Source: Candidatus Acidiferrales bacterium
GTDB lineage: Bacteria; Acidobacteriota; Terriglobia; Acidiferrales; UBA7541
Assembly: GCA_035934015.1 (NCBI GenBank)
Contig: DASYYH010000016.1
Location: 418,753 to 482,752 of the forward strand
Length of the DNA: 64,000 nt
Reading direction: 5' to 3'
The first letter of the stretch is position 1. The number at the start of each line of letters is the position of its first letter. The position numbers were made by a program, and so were the translations under genes. Under the pieces are notes generated by a model that was given only the letters and a program-made list of their open reading frames with translations, was not told where the DNA came from and did no database searches. Shown here one piece after another: positions 28,003-36,171 of this stretch.

Positions 28003-29964
28003 ATGAGCATCCCTCGCCGTTCACTCGTTTTTGTTTCGCTGATTTGGCTCGGCCTTCTGCTTCCAAATGCAAACTTCGCGGCCGACGAGTGGCTTCCCAT
28101 CAATCCCGCGGACCTCACGTTGAAGGACAATCCTGCTAGTCCCGGCTCCCATGCCATGATCCTCAACCGCCAGGAATACACGGACACCTCTTCGTCGTTC
28201 TACACCGAGTACATGCGCATCAAGATCTTCACCGAGGAAGGGAAAAAGTACGGCGACGTGGAAATCCCTTTTGTGAAGGGTTTGTCGGATGTTAAAGATG
28301 TGCGCGCTCGGACCATACGCCCTGACGGCTCCATCGTCAATTTCGACGGCAAGATCTACGAGAAAACCGTCGTGAAGGCCGGCAACGTGAAAGTCCTGGA
28401 GAAAACTTTCAGCCTTCCCGATATCCAACCGGGCTGCATCATCGAATACAAGTACCGTCTGCAGTACGACGCAAATTTCTACTGGAACACGTCCTGGGAG
28501 GTTCAGCGAAGCCTCTTCACCAGAGATGCGAAATTCTCTATCAAGCCTCCCACTGGAGCAGGATCCCCCGGGCTTTATTGGCATACAATCGGGCTTCCAA
28601 AAGGCCTGAAGTTGCAAAAGGAAAAAGATGGAACGTATTCCCTGGATTTGCAGAACGTAGCCGGCGTCCAGGCCGAAGATTACTCTCTTCCCGACAGTAT
28701 GTTGTACAACCAAGTGCAGTTCTTCTTTGTCTTCGGACCTCCGAAATCCCCGCAACAGTTCTGGAATGAAACCAATAAGTCTTGGAACAATGACATCGAC
28801 AAATTCGTGAATAAGAAAACTGCGCTGCAGCAACTCGTATCGCAAACGGTCAGCACGGCCGATTCCCCGAATGCCAAGCTTCGCAAGATTTATGCTCGCG
28901 TGCAGCAGGTCCGAAATACGTCCTTCGAAGACAAATCAGCGCAAGAGGAAAAGCGCGAAAAGCTGAAAGACAACAACAATGCCGAAGATGTGATCAAACA
29001 CGGCTATGGCACGGCCCGCGATATTAACTGGCTTTTCCTCGGTCTGGCGCGCGCAGCGGGCTTTCCTGCCAACGATGTTTATGTGGTGCCGCGGACGGAA
29101 GGCGTCTTTCATGCCGATCTGCAGAGTACCCGCCAGCTCTCGACAGAAGTCGTGCGCGTCACAGTCGGCACGCAGGACATTTATCTTGATCCTGGCTCCA
29201 AATTCTATCCCTATGATTCTCTTCCGTGGAACGAAACGGCGGCCAGCGGAATACTTGTGGACAACAAACCGACCGTGACGCTTATTACGACGCCTTCCCC
29301 AAAGAGCGACAATGCAACGCTCGAGCGCCACGCTGCATTGCAACTGGCCGCGGACGGGTCCGCCAACGGAACTTTGGCCTTGGATTTCACAGGTACGTGG
29401 GGCTCCGCCATTCGCAACGACGAGCGCGATGAGGATGATACCGGCCGCCGCAAGGATATCTCCGACGAAGTCAAGGGCTGGTTGCCCTCGGACGCGAAAT
29501 TCGAGATTACCAAGATTTCCGCTTGGGATGACTACGCCAATCCTTTACACGTTGAAGGAACGCTCACTCTCCCAAGTTATGGAACGACCGCCGGAAACAA
29601 AATCCTCGTGCCCGCAACGCCTTTCGTCGCCGCGGAACCGAATTCTTTCCACTCCGCGATACGCGTCAACAAGATCTATTTCCGCTATCCCTACCGGGAG
29701 AACGACCAAATCACTCTCAAGTTGCCCGGAGGATATCAGGTCGAGAGTCTCCCCGCGGTGAATACCGTTCCAACCGGACCATTCCAGTATTCCGTATCCA
29801 TGGCCAGCCAGTCGGGTGAGCTCGATAGCAAGCGTAGCTTCGATGAGATGGGGTTGCTCTTTGATGTCAAGTTTTATGGAGCCATCCGTCAAGTATTTGA
29901 TGAGGTGAAATCAGGCGATGACGCGCAAGCAATTTTGCAGCCGGTGGCAGCCGCGAAAAAATAA
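28003..29964 (+). CDS. DUF3857/transglutaminase-like protein with lost catalytic Cys
   Basis: The protein has 653 residues with a signal peptide (RRSLVFVSLIWLGLLLPNANFAA); GGGG lies just before ATG 28003, and ATG 27985 is the alternative. The N-terminal DUF3857 domain (about 40-230) includes EYMRIKIFTEEGKKYGDV and FSLPDIQPGCIIEYKYRL. A transglutaminase-like domain follows, but where the partner gene has YGDCKD this one has YGTARD. The catalytic Cys is replaced by Ala, and the His position also seems lost. It is therefore probably a binding or scaffold protein. It overlaps the next gene by 47 bp. Confidence 0.82.
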   Translation: MSIPRRSLVFVSLIWLGLLLPNANFAADEWLPINPADLTLKDNPASPGSHAMILNRQEYTDTSSSFYTEYMRIKIFTEEGKKYGDVEIPFVKGLSDVKDVRARTIRPDGSIVNFDGKIYEKTVVKAGNVKVLEKTFSLPDIQPGCIIEYKYRLQYDANFYWNTSWEVQRSLFTRDAKFSIKPPTGAGSPGLYWHTIGLPKGLKLQKEKDGTYSLDLQNVAGVQAEDYSLPDSMLYNQVQFFFVFGPPKSPQQFWNETNKSWNNDIDKFVNKKTALQQLVSQTVSTADSPNAKLRKIYARVQQVRNTSFEDKSAQEEKREKLKDNNNAEDVIKHGYGTARDINWLFLGLARAAGFPANDVYVVPRTEGVFHADLQSTRQLSTEVVRVTVGTQDIYLDPGSKFYPYDSLPWNETAASGILVDNKPTVTLITTPSPKSDNATLERHAALQLAADGSANGTLALDFTGTWGSAIRNDERDEDDTGRRKDISDEVKGWLPSDAKFEITKISAWDDYANPLHVEGTLTLPSYGTTAGNKILVPATPFVAAEPNSFHSAIRVNKIYFRYPYRENDQITLKLPGGYQVESLPAVNTVPTGPFQYSVSMASQSGELDSKRSFDEMGLLFDVKFYGAIRQVFDEVKSGDDAQAILQPVAAAKK

Positions 29965-31924
29965 TAATATTGCCGTTTTTCTTCTCGCTTGTGCTTCGCT
30001 CGCCATCGCTCCGCGAGCGCGCGCAAGTGTTCCTGACTGGCTGCAACAGGCCGTCAACCAAACTGTTCCTCAGCAAGAGAAAGACACGGTCGCTGTCGTC
30101 CTCTATTCCGAACAGCAAACTACCGTGAAGGACAACGGATCGGTTGAGACACGCTACCGTGAAGCCATCAAGATCCTCCGCCCTGAGGGCAAAGACTACG
30201 GCACAGTAGTCATCAGTTTCACGAAAAGCACTCCCATCACCTACTTGAAGGCTTGGAGCATCCCTGCCGATGGAAAACCCTATGAAGTGAAAGACAAAGA
30301 CTCTGCTGAAGTCGGCATCGATGGCGGCGATCTTTACGATGATGCGAGCAAGAAAGTCTTGGTAATTCCCGCCGCGGATCCGGGCAACATTGTCGGTTAT
30401 GAATATGTGCAAAAGGGCCGCCCGAATGTCTCCCAGGACGGCTGGTGGTTCCAGGAACAAATTCCCCTCTTGCGCGGACAATACACTCTGCAAATCCCCG
30501 CTGGCTGGAAATTCGACTATCACTGGTCAAACTACAAGGAATTGCCGCCGCAATCTCCCGAGACCAATGAATATGTCTGGCAAGTGAGCAACGTCCCCGC
30601 GATCACCGTCGAAGACGATATGCCGCCCTGGAGAGCCATCGCCGGGCGCCTCGACGTGAAGTATTCTTCGCCTCAGAACGTGAGTCAGACGGAACAGTCC
30701 GGCTCCTGGCACGATCTCGGCCTCTGGTACACGCAGATGATTACCCCCCAGCGTCAGCCAACTCCCGAAATTCAGCAGGAAGTCGCGACCTTGACCGCTC
30801 ACTCGGCCACCACGCTGGACAAAATCGAGGCGTTAACCTCCTACTTGCAGCGCCAAATCAGATACGTTGCCATCGAAATCGGCATCGGTGGATATGTGCC
30901 ACATGCCGCGGACGAAGTCTTCAAGAATCAGTATGGAGACTGCAAAGACAAAGTCACTCTGCTGAGCGCGATGCTCCAGACGATCGGTGTGCAATCTTTT
31001 TACGCCGTGGCGCAAGTCGACCGCGGGATTGTGCAGCCGGATTTCTCTTCCATGCTCAGCTTCAACCACGTAATCCTGGCCATTCGCCTGCCTGCCGATG
31101 TGCCCGATACAAATCTATACGCCATCGTAAATGATCCGAAATATGGCAAGCTGCTTTTCTTTGATCCCACGGATACGTATACTCCTCTCGGCTATCTCCC
31201 CAGTTCAGAACAGGACAACTATGTTCTCCTCGTCGCGCCGGAAGGCGGAGAGCTGATTCATGTCCCTTTGCTGCCTCCCGCTACGAACCGTCTGATGCGT
31301 GTGGCACATCTCAACCTCGATTCCTCAGGCAATATTTCCGGTCAAGTGAGGGAAATCCGCTGGGGCAGTCCAGCCGTGGATAGCCGCGCGCAATATTTGG
31401 AGATAGCTCCAAAAGATCGTTCCAAGGTTGTTGACCAGTTCCTCGGCGCGTTTCTCGACAATTTTCAGTTGCGATCGGCATCGCTCGCGAATCTTGACGC
31501 CTTTGATCAGAACTTCACCGTTGATTACAGTTTCATCGCACCCAATTATGCCAAGCTGGCTGGCAATATGATCATTCTCCGCCCCAGGGTATTGGGCGAA
31601 AAAGGCTGGGATATTCTCTCCGGCAAGGAGCGCAAGTACCCCATCGAATTCCCCGACGCTACTCTGCAAACCGACGAGTTCGATTTCACTCTTCCGCCCG
31701 GATATACCGTTGAGGATATGCCCGCGCCCGCGAAGGTGGATACCGACTACGTCGAATATCAAAGTGAAGTGAAGCTCGACGGCAGCATCTTGCGATACAC
31801 ACGCACCTACGAAATCAAAAGCGTAATCGTGCCAACCGAAAAGCTCGCGACGTTGAAGACCGCTCTCGGGGAAATCGCCGCCGACGAGCGCTCCAGCATC
31901 ATCCTCAAGCACACGTCAAATTGA
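29918..31924 (+). CDS. DUF3857/transglutaminase-like protein with intact triad
   Basis: The 668-residue protein has a signal peptide (NNIAVFLLACASLAIAPRARA) and the same layout as its upstream partner: DUF3857 (about 45-270), transglutaminase core and a C-terminal beta-rich DUF3858-like part. The Cys-His-Asp set is visible in NQYGDCKDKVTLLSAML, FNHVILAIRL and FFDPTDTYTPLG, so the fold may be active, as a cysteine peptidase or cross-linker in the periplasm. The start lies inside the previous gene, which suggests coupled translation. Substrates of the family are not established. Confidence 0.85.
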   Translation: MTRKQFCSRWQPRKNNNIAVFLLACASLAIAPRARASVPDWLQQAVNQTVPQQEKDTVAVVLYSEQQTTVKDNGSVETRYREAIKILRPEGKDYGTVVISFTKSTPITYLKAWSIPADGKPYEVKDKDSAEVGIDGGDLYDDASKKVLVIPAADPGNIVGYEYVQKGRPNVSQDGWWFQEQIPLLRGQYTLQIPAGWKFDYHWSNYKELPPQSPETNEYVWQVSNVPAITVEDDMPPWRAIAGRLDVKYSSPQNVSQTEQSGSWHDLGLWYTQMITPQRQPTPEIQQEVATLTAHSATTLDKIEALTSYLQRQIRYVAIEIGIGGYVPHAADEVFKNQYGDCKDKVTLLSAMLQTIGVQSFYAVAQVDRGIVQPDFSSMLSFNHVILAIRLPADVPDTNLYAIVNDPKYGKLLFFDPTDTYTPLGYLPSSEQDNYVLLVAPEGGELIHVPLLPPATNRLMRVAHLNLDSSGNISGQVREIRWGSPAVDSRAQYLEIAPKDRSKVVDQFLGAFLDNFQLRSASLANLDAFDQNFTVDYSFIAPNYAKLAGNMIILRPRVLGEKGWDILSGKERKYPIEFPDATLQTDEFDFTLPPGYTVEDMPAPAKVDTDYVEYQSEVKLDGSILRYTRTYEIKSVIVPTEKLATLKTALGEIAADERSSIILKHTSN

Positions 31925-32059
31925 CATCCGAGTGCCAGTCGCAGCAGTGGAATGATCTCTCCGGACCTTAGTGAGCGGCATGCGAAGCCCTCGCCGGAGA
32001 ACTCTGCCACGTCAGCTTCGCCCCGTCCCTTCAAGTCAACGCGCCTGCGGATACGGCGA

Positions 32060-32115
32060 TGGGGCAGTTTGAATTCTCCGCATCGTGACACAAGGCGTGA
32101 AAATTCAAACTGACC
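32060..32115. repeat. Palindromic intergenic repeat, copy B (best preserved)
   Basis: GGGGCAGTTTGAATT (32060-32074) pairs with AATTCAAACTGACCC (32101-32115) with one mismatch in 15. The loop contains the shared CGTGACACAAGGCGTG block. See copies A (23454) and C (46691); a half copy lies at 27968-27984. Confidence 0.65.
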
Positions 32116-32135
32116 CATTATCAAAAAACTCTGCT

Positions 32136-32166
32136 CGCATCTTATTCGCCCCCCAAGTCAACGCGC
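32136..32166. repeat. Direct repeat right of the DUF3857 pair
   Basis: GCATCTTATTCGC then CCCAAGTCAACGCGCAT, the partner of 27789-27826. Between 31925 and 32282 I see only these repeats and no gene. Confidence 0.5.
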
Positions 32167-32282
32167 ATACGACGAATGGAAAGACACCCTAAGTATTCCG
32201 CCCGATTTGAATCGTTCCTTAAGAGGGAAAACCCCTCCCCGAATCTGAACAATCTTTCTGACACTGTCGGTTAAAAAATAGG

Positions 32283-32311
32283 TTGATAATTGGCGAATTA
32301 ATGAATATAAG
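32283..32311 (+). promoter_or_regulatory. Sigma-70-type promoter of the Cys-rich mini-protein cassette
   Basis: TTGATA (32283-32288), a 17-base spacer and TATAAG (32306-32311) form a good housekeeping promoter. The predicted start near 32318 leaves a leader of about 80 bases before the Cys-rich gene. Confidence 0.6.
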
Positions 32312-32398
32312 ACTCAAAAGTTGTGCGAAAGGATGGGCGACCCTGAGAATTTTCCCGGTAAAAATTGTGGAGCAGAAACGACGAGAAAGGAGCTTGAC

Positions 32399-32638
32399 AT
32401 GGTGCAACGCGTAATATCTAGGGGTGCGGTCCTTGCTGTTGTCGCTACGTTCCTGTTCGCGGCTCACTATCTGACGTCGCCACCTGTGGTTCGGGCGCAG
32501 TGTAGCTGCGTCTATGCGGACCAAGATTACTCGTGTGGGTCATGTTACAAGGACATGCTCTGCTCCTGCACTGGCGATGGCCAAGATTGCCGTTGGATCA
32601 ACCACTGCCCACCCACACCCGTGGCTATGGCGAAGTAA
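32399..32638 (+). CDS. Secreted Cys-rich mini-protein, copy 1
   Basis: The gene encodes 79 residues and starts at ATG 32399, with AAAGGAG eight bases upstream. A signal peptide (about 1-34, GAVLAVVATFLFAAHYLTSPPVVRAQ) precedes a mature part of about 45 residues with eight Cys: CSCVYADQDYSCGSC, CSCTGDGQDCRW and NHCPP. The spacing YSC-x-S...C-x-C...DCRW recurs in the gene at 56244 (YSCPSFCNC...ECKW), so I treat the two as one family. Each is accompanied by a thioredoxin-like protein and an orphan permease. It may be a disulfide-bonded or metal-binding exported peptide. I do not recognise a named family. Confidence 0.8.
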   Translation: MVQRVISRGAVLAVVATFLFAAHYLTSPPVVRAQCSCVYADQDYSCGSCYKDMLCSCTGDGQDCRWINHCPPTPVAMAK

Positions 32639-32690
32639 GACGTCGGTCGAAGTCTCTCTGGGCCTGGGGTAAGCCCGATCGGGGGTGCCT

Positions 32691-33311
32691 GTGACTCTTA
32701 TGGGCGTGTCTCTGTTGAAACTTGGTCGGTACCTTGGAATTAGGTCTAGTGACGCGGCCTTTTTTGCGCTGCTTTTGTCCATTTCCCTGTCCGTCAACAT
32801 AGGGATGGCATGGGAAATTAGGTTCCTGAAACTCGAGATCCCAGATTCTCAGAGGGCAGCTATTACAGGGGCGATTGTCTCGCCTTTTCTGGCAACCAGT
32901 GTTGATGGCAGACCCCAGTTGATCACATTTCAAGATCGCGACACTTCAACCGTCTTGTATATCTTCAATCCCAATTGCGGGTGGTGTGCGCGGAATCTCC
33001 AGAACATACGCGCCTTGTCCGCATCGGCCCAAATTAAGGACCGCTTCATCGGAATATCCCTAAAAGACGCTTCGCTCAGTCAATACGTTGAAAATAGCGA
33101 TCTGGGGTTTCCGGTCTTCTCGATCGATTCATATGACTCAATCAAGGGACTGCACCTCGGCGCTACGCCTCAGACATTGGTGATTTCTCCTCAGGGCAAA
33201 GTCACCCAGAACTGGCCAGGGGCCTATATGGGCGCACAACAAAAAGAAATCGAAGGGTTCTTTAATGTGAAACTCCCTGGATTGTCGCCGGCACAGCCAG
33301 AGTCAAAGTAA
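32691..33311 (+). CDS. Membrane-anchored thioredoxin-like (TlpA/redoxin) protein, copy 1
   Basis: The protein has about 206 residues. GTG 32691 with GGGGG upstream is my start; ATG 32700 and GTG 32685 are alternatives. One membrane helix (FFALLLSISLSVNIGMAW) places the rest in the periplasm. The domain is thioredoxin-like: LYIFNPNCGWCARNLQNI with a CGWC active site, FIGISLKDASLSQYV, and the cis-Pro region ATPQTLVISPQGKV. It begins 53 bp after the Cys-rich gene, so it probably oxidises, reduces or isomerises that product. The permease gene follows 112 bp downstream. Confidence 0.82.
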   Translation: MTLMGVSLLKLGRYLGIRSSDAAFFALLLSISLSVNIGMAWEIRFLKLEIPDSQRAAITGAIVSPFLATSVDGRPQLITFQDRDTSTVLYIFNPNCGWCARNLQNIRALSASAQIKDRFIGISLKDASLSQYVENSDLGFPVFSIDSYDSIKGLHLGATPQTLVISPQGKVTQNWPGAYMGAQQKEIEGFFNVKLPGLSPAQPESK

Positions 33312-33423
33312 CAGCACTTGAATCTGGGACGCCTCTCATAAATGGCTCTCCTCTAGCCAGGGTCATGCCCCTCGCTGTAGAATCTCGGGAATCGCCTCCT
33401 TGTCCGCGAAAGGGTGACTCAAC

Positions 33424-35973
33424 ATGGACTCGCTCCTGCAAGACTTTCACTTCGGCCTGCGCATGCTGCACAAATCTCCCGGCTTCACAGCCGTCGCCAT
33501 TCTGATTCTCGCCCTTGGCATCGGCGCAAATACCGCAATTTTCACCGTTACATACGGCGTTCTGCTGAAGCCTCTGCCTTATCCAGACTCATCACGCCTC
33601 GTTCAACTTTGGCAGACTACAGCCAATCCAGCGCGACAAAAGACGGTTTACCTTCGGACCGGAGACTTCCGCGAAGTCAAGACGCAGAGTCATATCTTCG
33701 ACCAGCTGGCTGAATATGCCGAAGGAACGAGCACGATCCTCGGCGGCGAGGGAGCTGAATCGGTCCAAACCTCGTTCGTGTCCGGAAATTTTTTCCCCTT
33801 ATTGGGCGTAAGGCCGCTTCTGGGCCGCCTCATTCTCCCCTCTAATGCCGAGCTGGGCCGCAACCAAGTCGCCGTTCTCAGCTTCGATCTATGGCAACGG
33901 CGCTATGGCGGCGATCCCGGCATTGTTGGTAAGCAGATCACGCTTACAGATGAAGGCGAGGCAGGAAGCGAGGAAGATAATTCCCAACAGGCGTTATCTT
34001 ATGAAGTTGTCGGCGTAATGCCCTCACGGTTTCCATTCCCCAACCATGGTGATCTTTTGCTGCCACAAACGCCGTGGAAGAAACAGAGCCGACTCATCGC
34101 GATCGGCCGCCTGAAATCCGGAATTTCCATGGATGCGGCAAATGCCGAGCTTCACACCATTGCCGCTCGCATCGCTGCCGAGGCGCCAGCGATACACAAG
34201 AACTTTGATTTATCCGTCGGATTGCTTCGCGACCGAATGAGCGAGGGCTACTCGACCAAACTCCTTGTCTTGTTCGGTGCGGCGGGATTCCTGTTGCTGC
34301 TCGCTTCCGCCGACATGAGCAGTTTGCTGATCGCACGAAGCTGGGCGCGGCAAAGGGAGGTGGCTATCCGCGAAACCCTCGGCGCAACAAGATGGAGACT
34401 CATCCGGCAGTTCCTTTCCGAGAGCGTTTTATTGGCATTTCTCGGCGCGGCGGCGGGTCTATTCTTCGCTTATTGGGGAATCGATCTTCTGCGAATCATG
34501 GCGCCACCAAGTATACCGCGGCTGGACGAAATCGCCGTGGATTGGGTCGTACTGGCTTATACGCTCGTCATTTCGCTCTTCATTGCAATTCTGTTCGGGC
34601 TTGCACCGGCACTGCAAATCACGCGCCGCTGGCCCAGCGAGGTATTGAAAGGCGGTTCGAGTGGCCATTTCATTGGGATCCACCCGCATAGGCCTCGGCG
34701 TATGAGGAATTTTTTGGTCGCCGGAGAAATTTCGCTCGCTTTCGTGCTCGTCATCGGATCGGCGCTTGCATTGCGCAGTTTCTCGAATCTATTGAACGTG
34801 AACCTGGGCTTCCGGCCCGCGCATGTCCTAACGATGTACGTCGGTTTCAGCCCCGCGATCCGCGCAAACCCCGAGCGCTACCAGTTGGCGGTGAATCAAA
34901 CCCTTCAGCGAACCCGAGCGATTCCCGGAGTCAAGAATTCTGCTTTTGCTGAGTGGCTTCCGATTGGCGGAGGGCCCACCATGGCAAGTCTGACCGTGGA
35001 AGGCAGTTCCTATTCTGGACTCGTCGAGTGTCAATTTGTCACTCCCGGATATTTCTCGACTTTGGGCATTCCGCTCCTCGCTGGACGTTCTTTCAACGAG
35101 GGGGATACGCGAAATTTTCCACCTGCTCCCGCCCGGCGGACAGTTGACTTGACTTCGTCAAAACCATCGACACATTCTGAAAAGCGCTCTTCGTCCTCTG
35201 CTGACTCACAGGATACGAATCAAGAGAAAATCCCGCTTGCCGCAATCGTGAACGCGACGTTCGCAAAGAGGCTCTTTGATGGCAATGCTCTGGGCAAACA
35301 GTTTCGAGCGGACTGTTCCGGCTCGAACGACCAGGTCAGGATCATCGGCGAAGTTGGTGATGTACGCGACGAGAGTCAGAGGGTTCCTCCAATTCCGGAG
35401 GTCTACATTCCTGTCGCTCAAACAGAAAGCTACGCTGCGACAACCCTCTTTGTGAGAACCGTGACCAATCCTCTGGCCATCGCAAAGACCGTTCGCGAGC
35501 AGATTTCGGCGGTGGACCCGAACGCCCCGATCGATGGCTTGCGAGCCATGGATGCGGTCATGTCAGAGAGCGTGGCCGAGCCAAAATTTGAAACAACTCT
35601 ATTGGGTGCTTTTGGCGGCGTTGGCCTGCTGCTTGCCATTGTTGGAGTTTATGGCTTGATTTCCTATAGCGTGATTCAGCGTACGCATGAGTTCAGCGTG
35701 CGGATCGCACTGGGTGCGCTTCCGCAAAATATTCTCCGTATGGTCGTGCGCGAGGGGATGTTCCTAGCCATCGTCGGCGTCGGCCTCGGTGTCACCGGGG
35801 CGCTCGCCCTGACGCGATTCCTGTCCAAACTCCTCTTCGGAATCAAACCGACTGACCTCGCGACGTTTGCCGGCGTGGCGATTGTGCTCACACTCGTTGC
35901 GCTCGCGGCTTGCTACATCCCGGCACGCCGCGCGATGCGCGTCGAGCCTATCGAAGCGCTGCGATACGAGTAG
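33424..35973 (+). CDS. Orphan MacB/FtsX-type permease (ADOP), copy 1
   Basis: The 849-residue protein has the acidobacterial duplicated-permease layout. An N-terminal helix (about 22-48, [19 protein letters not shown]) precedes a MacB_PCD periplasmic domain, an FtsX block (about 280-400, [20 protein letters not shown]), a second periplasmic domain and a final FtsX block (about 715-849, [16 protein letters not shown]). Two halves of a MacB-like permease are thus fused in one chain, with no ATPase beside it. A low-complexity Ser/Lys-rich insert lies near residue 580. It follows the Cys-rich/thioredoxin pair on the same strand, as in the cassette at 53.7-57.1 kb. An ATPase in trans, or no ATPase, is possible. 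Confidence 0.9.
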   Translation: MDSLLQDFHFGLRMLHKSPGFTAVAILILALGIGANTAIFTVTYGVLLKPLPYPDSSRLVQLWQTTANPARQKTVYLRTGDFREVKTQSHIFDQLAEYAEGTSTILGGEGAESVQTSFVSGNFFPLLGVRPLLGRLILPSNAELGRNQVAVLSFDLWQRRYGGDPGIVGKQITLTDEGEAGSEEDNSQQALSYEVVGVMPSRFPFPNHGDLLLPQTPWKKQSRLIAIGRLKSGISMDAANAELHTIAARIAAEAPAIHKNFDLSVGLLRDRMSEGYSTKLLVLFGAAGFLLLLASADMSSLLIARSWARQREVAIRETLGATRWRLIRQFLSESVLLAFLGAAAGLFFAYWGIDLLRIMAPPSIPRLDEIAVDWVVLAYTLVISLFIAILFGLAPALQITRRWPSEVLKGGSSGHFIGIHPHRPRRMRNFLVAGEISLAFVLVIGSALALRSFSNLLNVNLGFRPAHVLTMYVGFSPAIRANPERYQLAVNQTLQRTRAIPGVKNSAFAEWLPIGGGPTMASLTVEGSSYSGLVECQFVTPGYFSTLGIPLLAGRSFNEGDTRNFPPAPARRTVDLTSSKPSTHSEKRSSSSADSQDTNQEKIPLAAIVNATFAKRLFDGNALGKQFRADCSGSNDQVRIIGEVGDVRDESQRVPPIPEVYIPVAQTESYAATTLFVRTVTNPLAIAKTVREQISAVDPNAPIDGLRAMDAVMSESVAEPKFETTLLGAFGGVGLLLAIVGVYGLISYSVIQRTHEFSVRIALGALPQNILRMVVREGMFLAIVGVGLGVTGALALTRFLSKLLFGIKPTDLATFAGVAIVLTLVALAACYIPARRAMRVEPIEALRYE

Positions 35974-35994
35974 TCCTCGGTCGTTCTTTAAGGT

Positions 35995-36054
35995 ATCGTC
36001 CTACTTCGCGTCTTCCTGCGGCACTCCCAGCACTTGAATCTGCACGGCGCGGTC
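35995..36054. repeat. YjbQ 3'-end repeat, copy 1
   Basis: Sixty bases match the 3' end of yjbQ (42191-42250) at 56 positions. On the minus strand the repeat still encodes DRAVQIQVLGVPQEDAK and a stop codon, versus DRAVQIQVLGVPQEATK in the intact gene. It lies 22 bp after the orphan permease and before the kinase gene. Confidence 0.7.
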
Positions 36055-36171
36055 TCAAGCGACGTATGAAGCGAGCCATTCAGCCCATGGCGTAATCCCC
36101 CGAAAAAAGTTCCTTTGCTCTCTGCAAAGACCGACCTATTATCGCCATATTTCGCAGAGGGTTGTCGGCGC

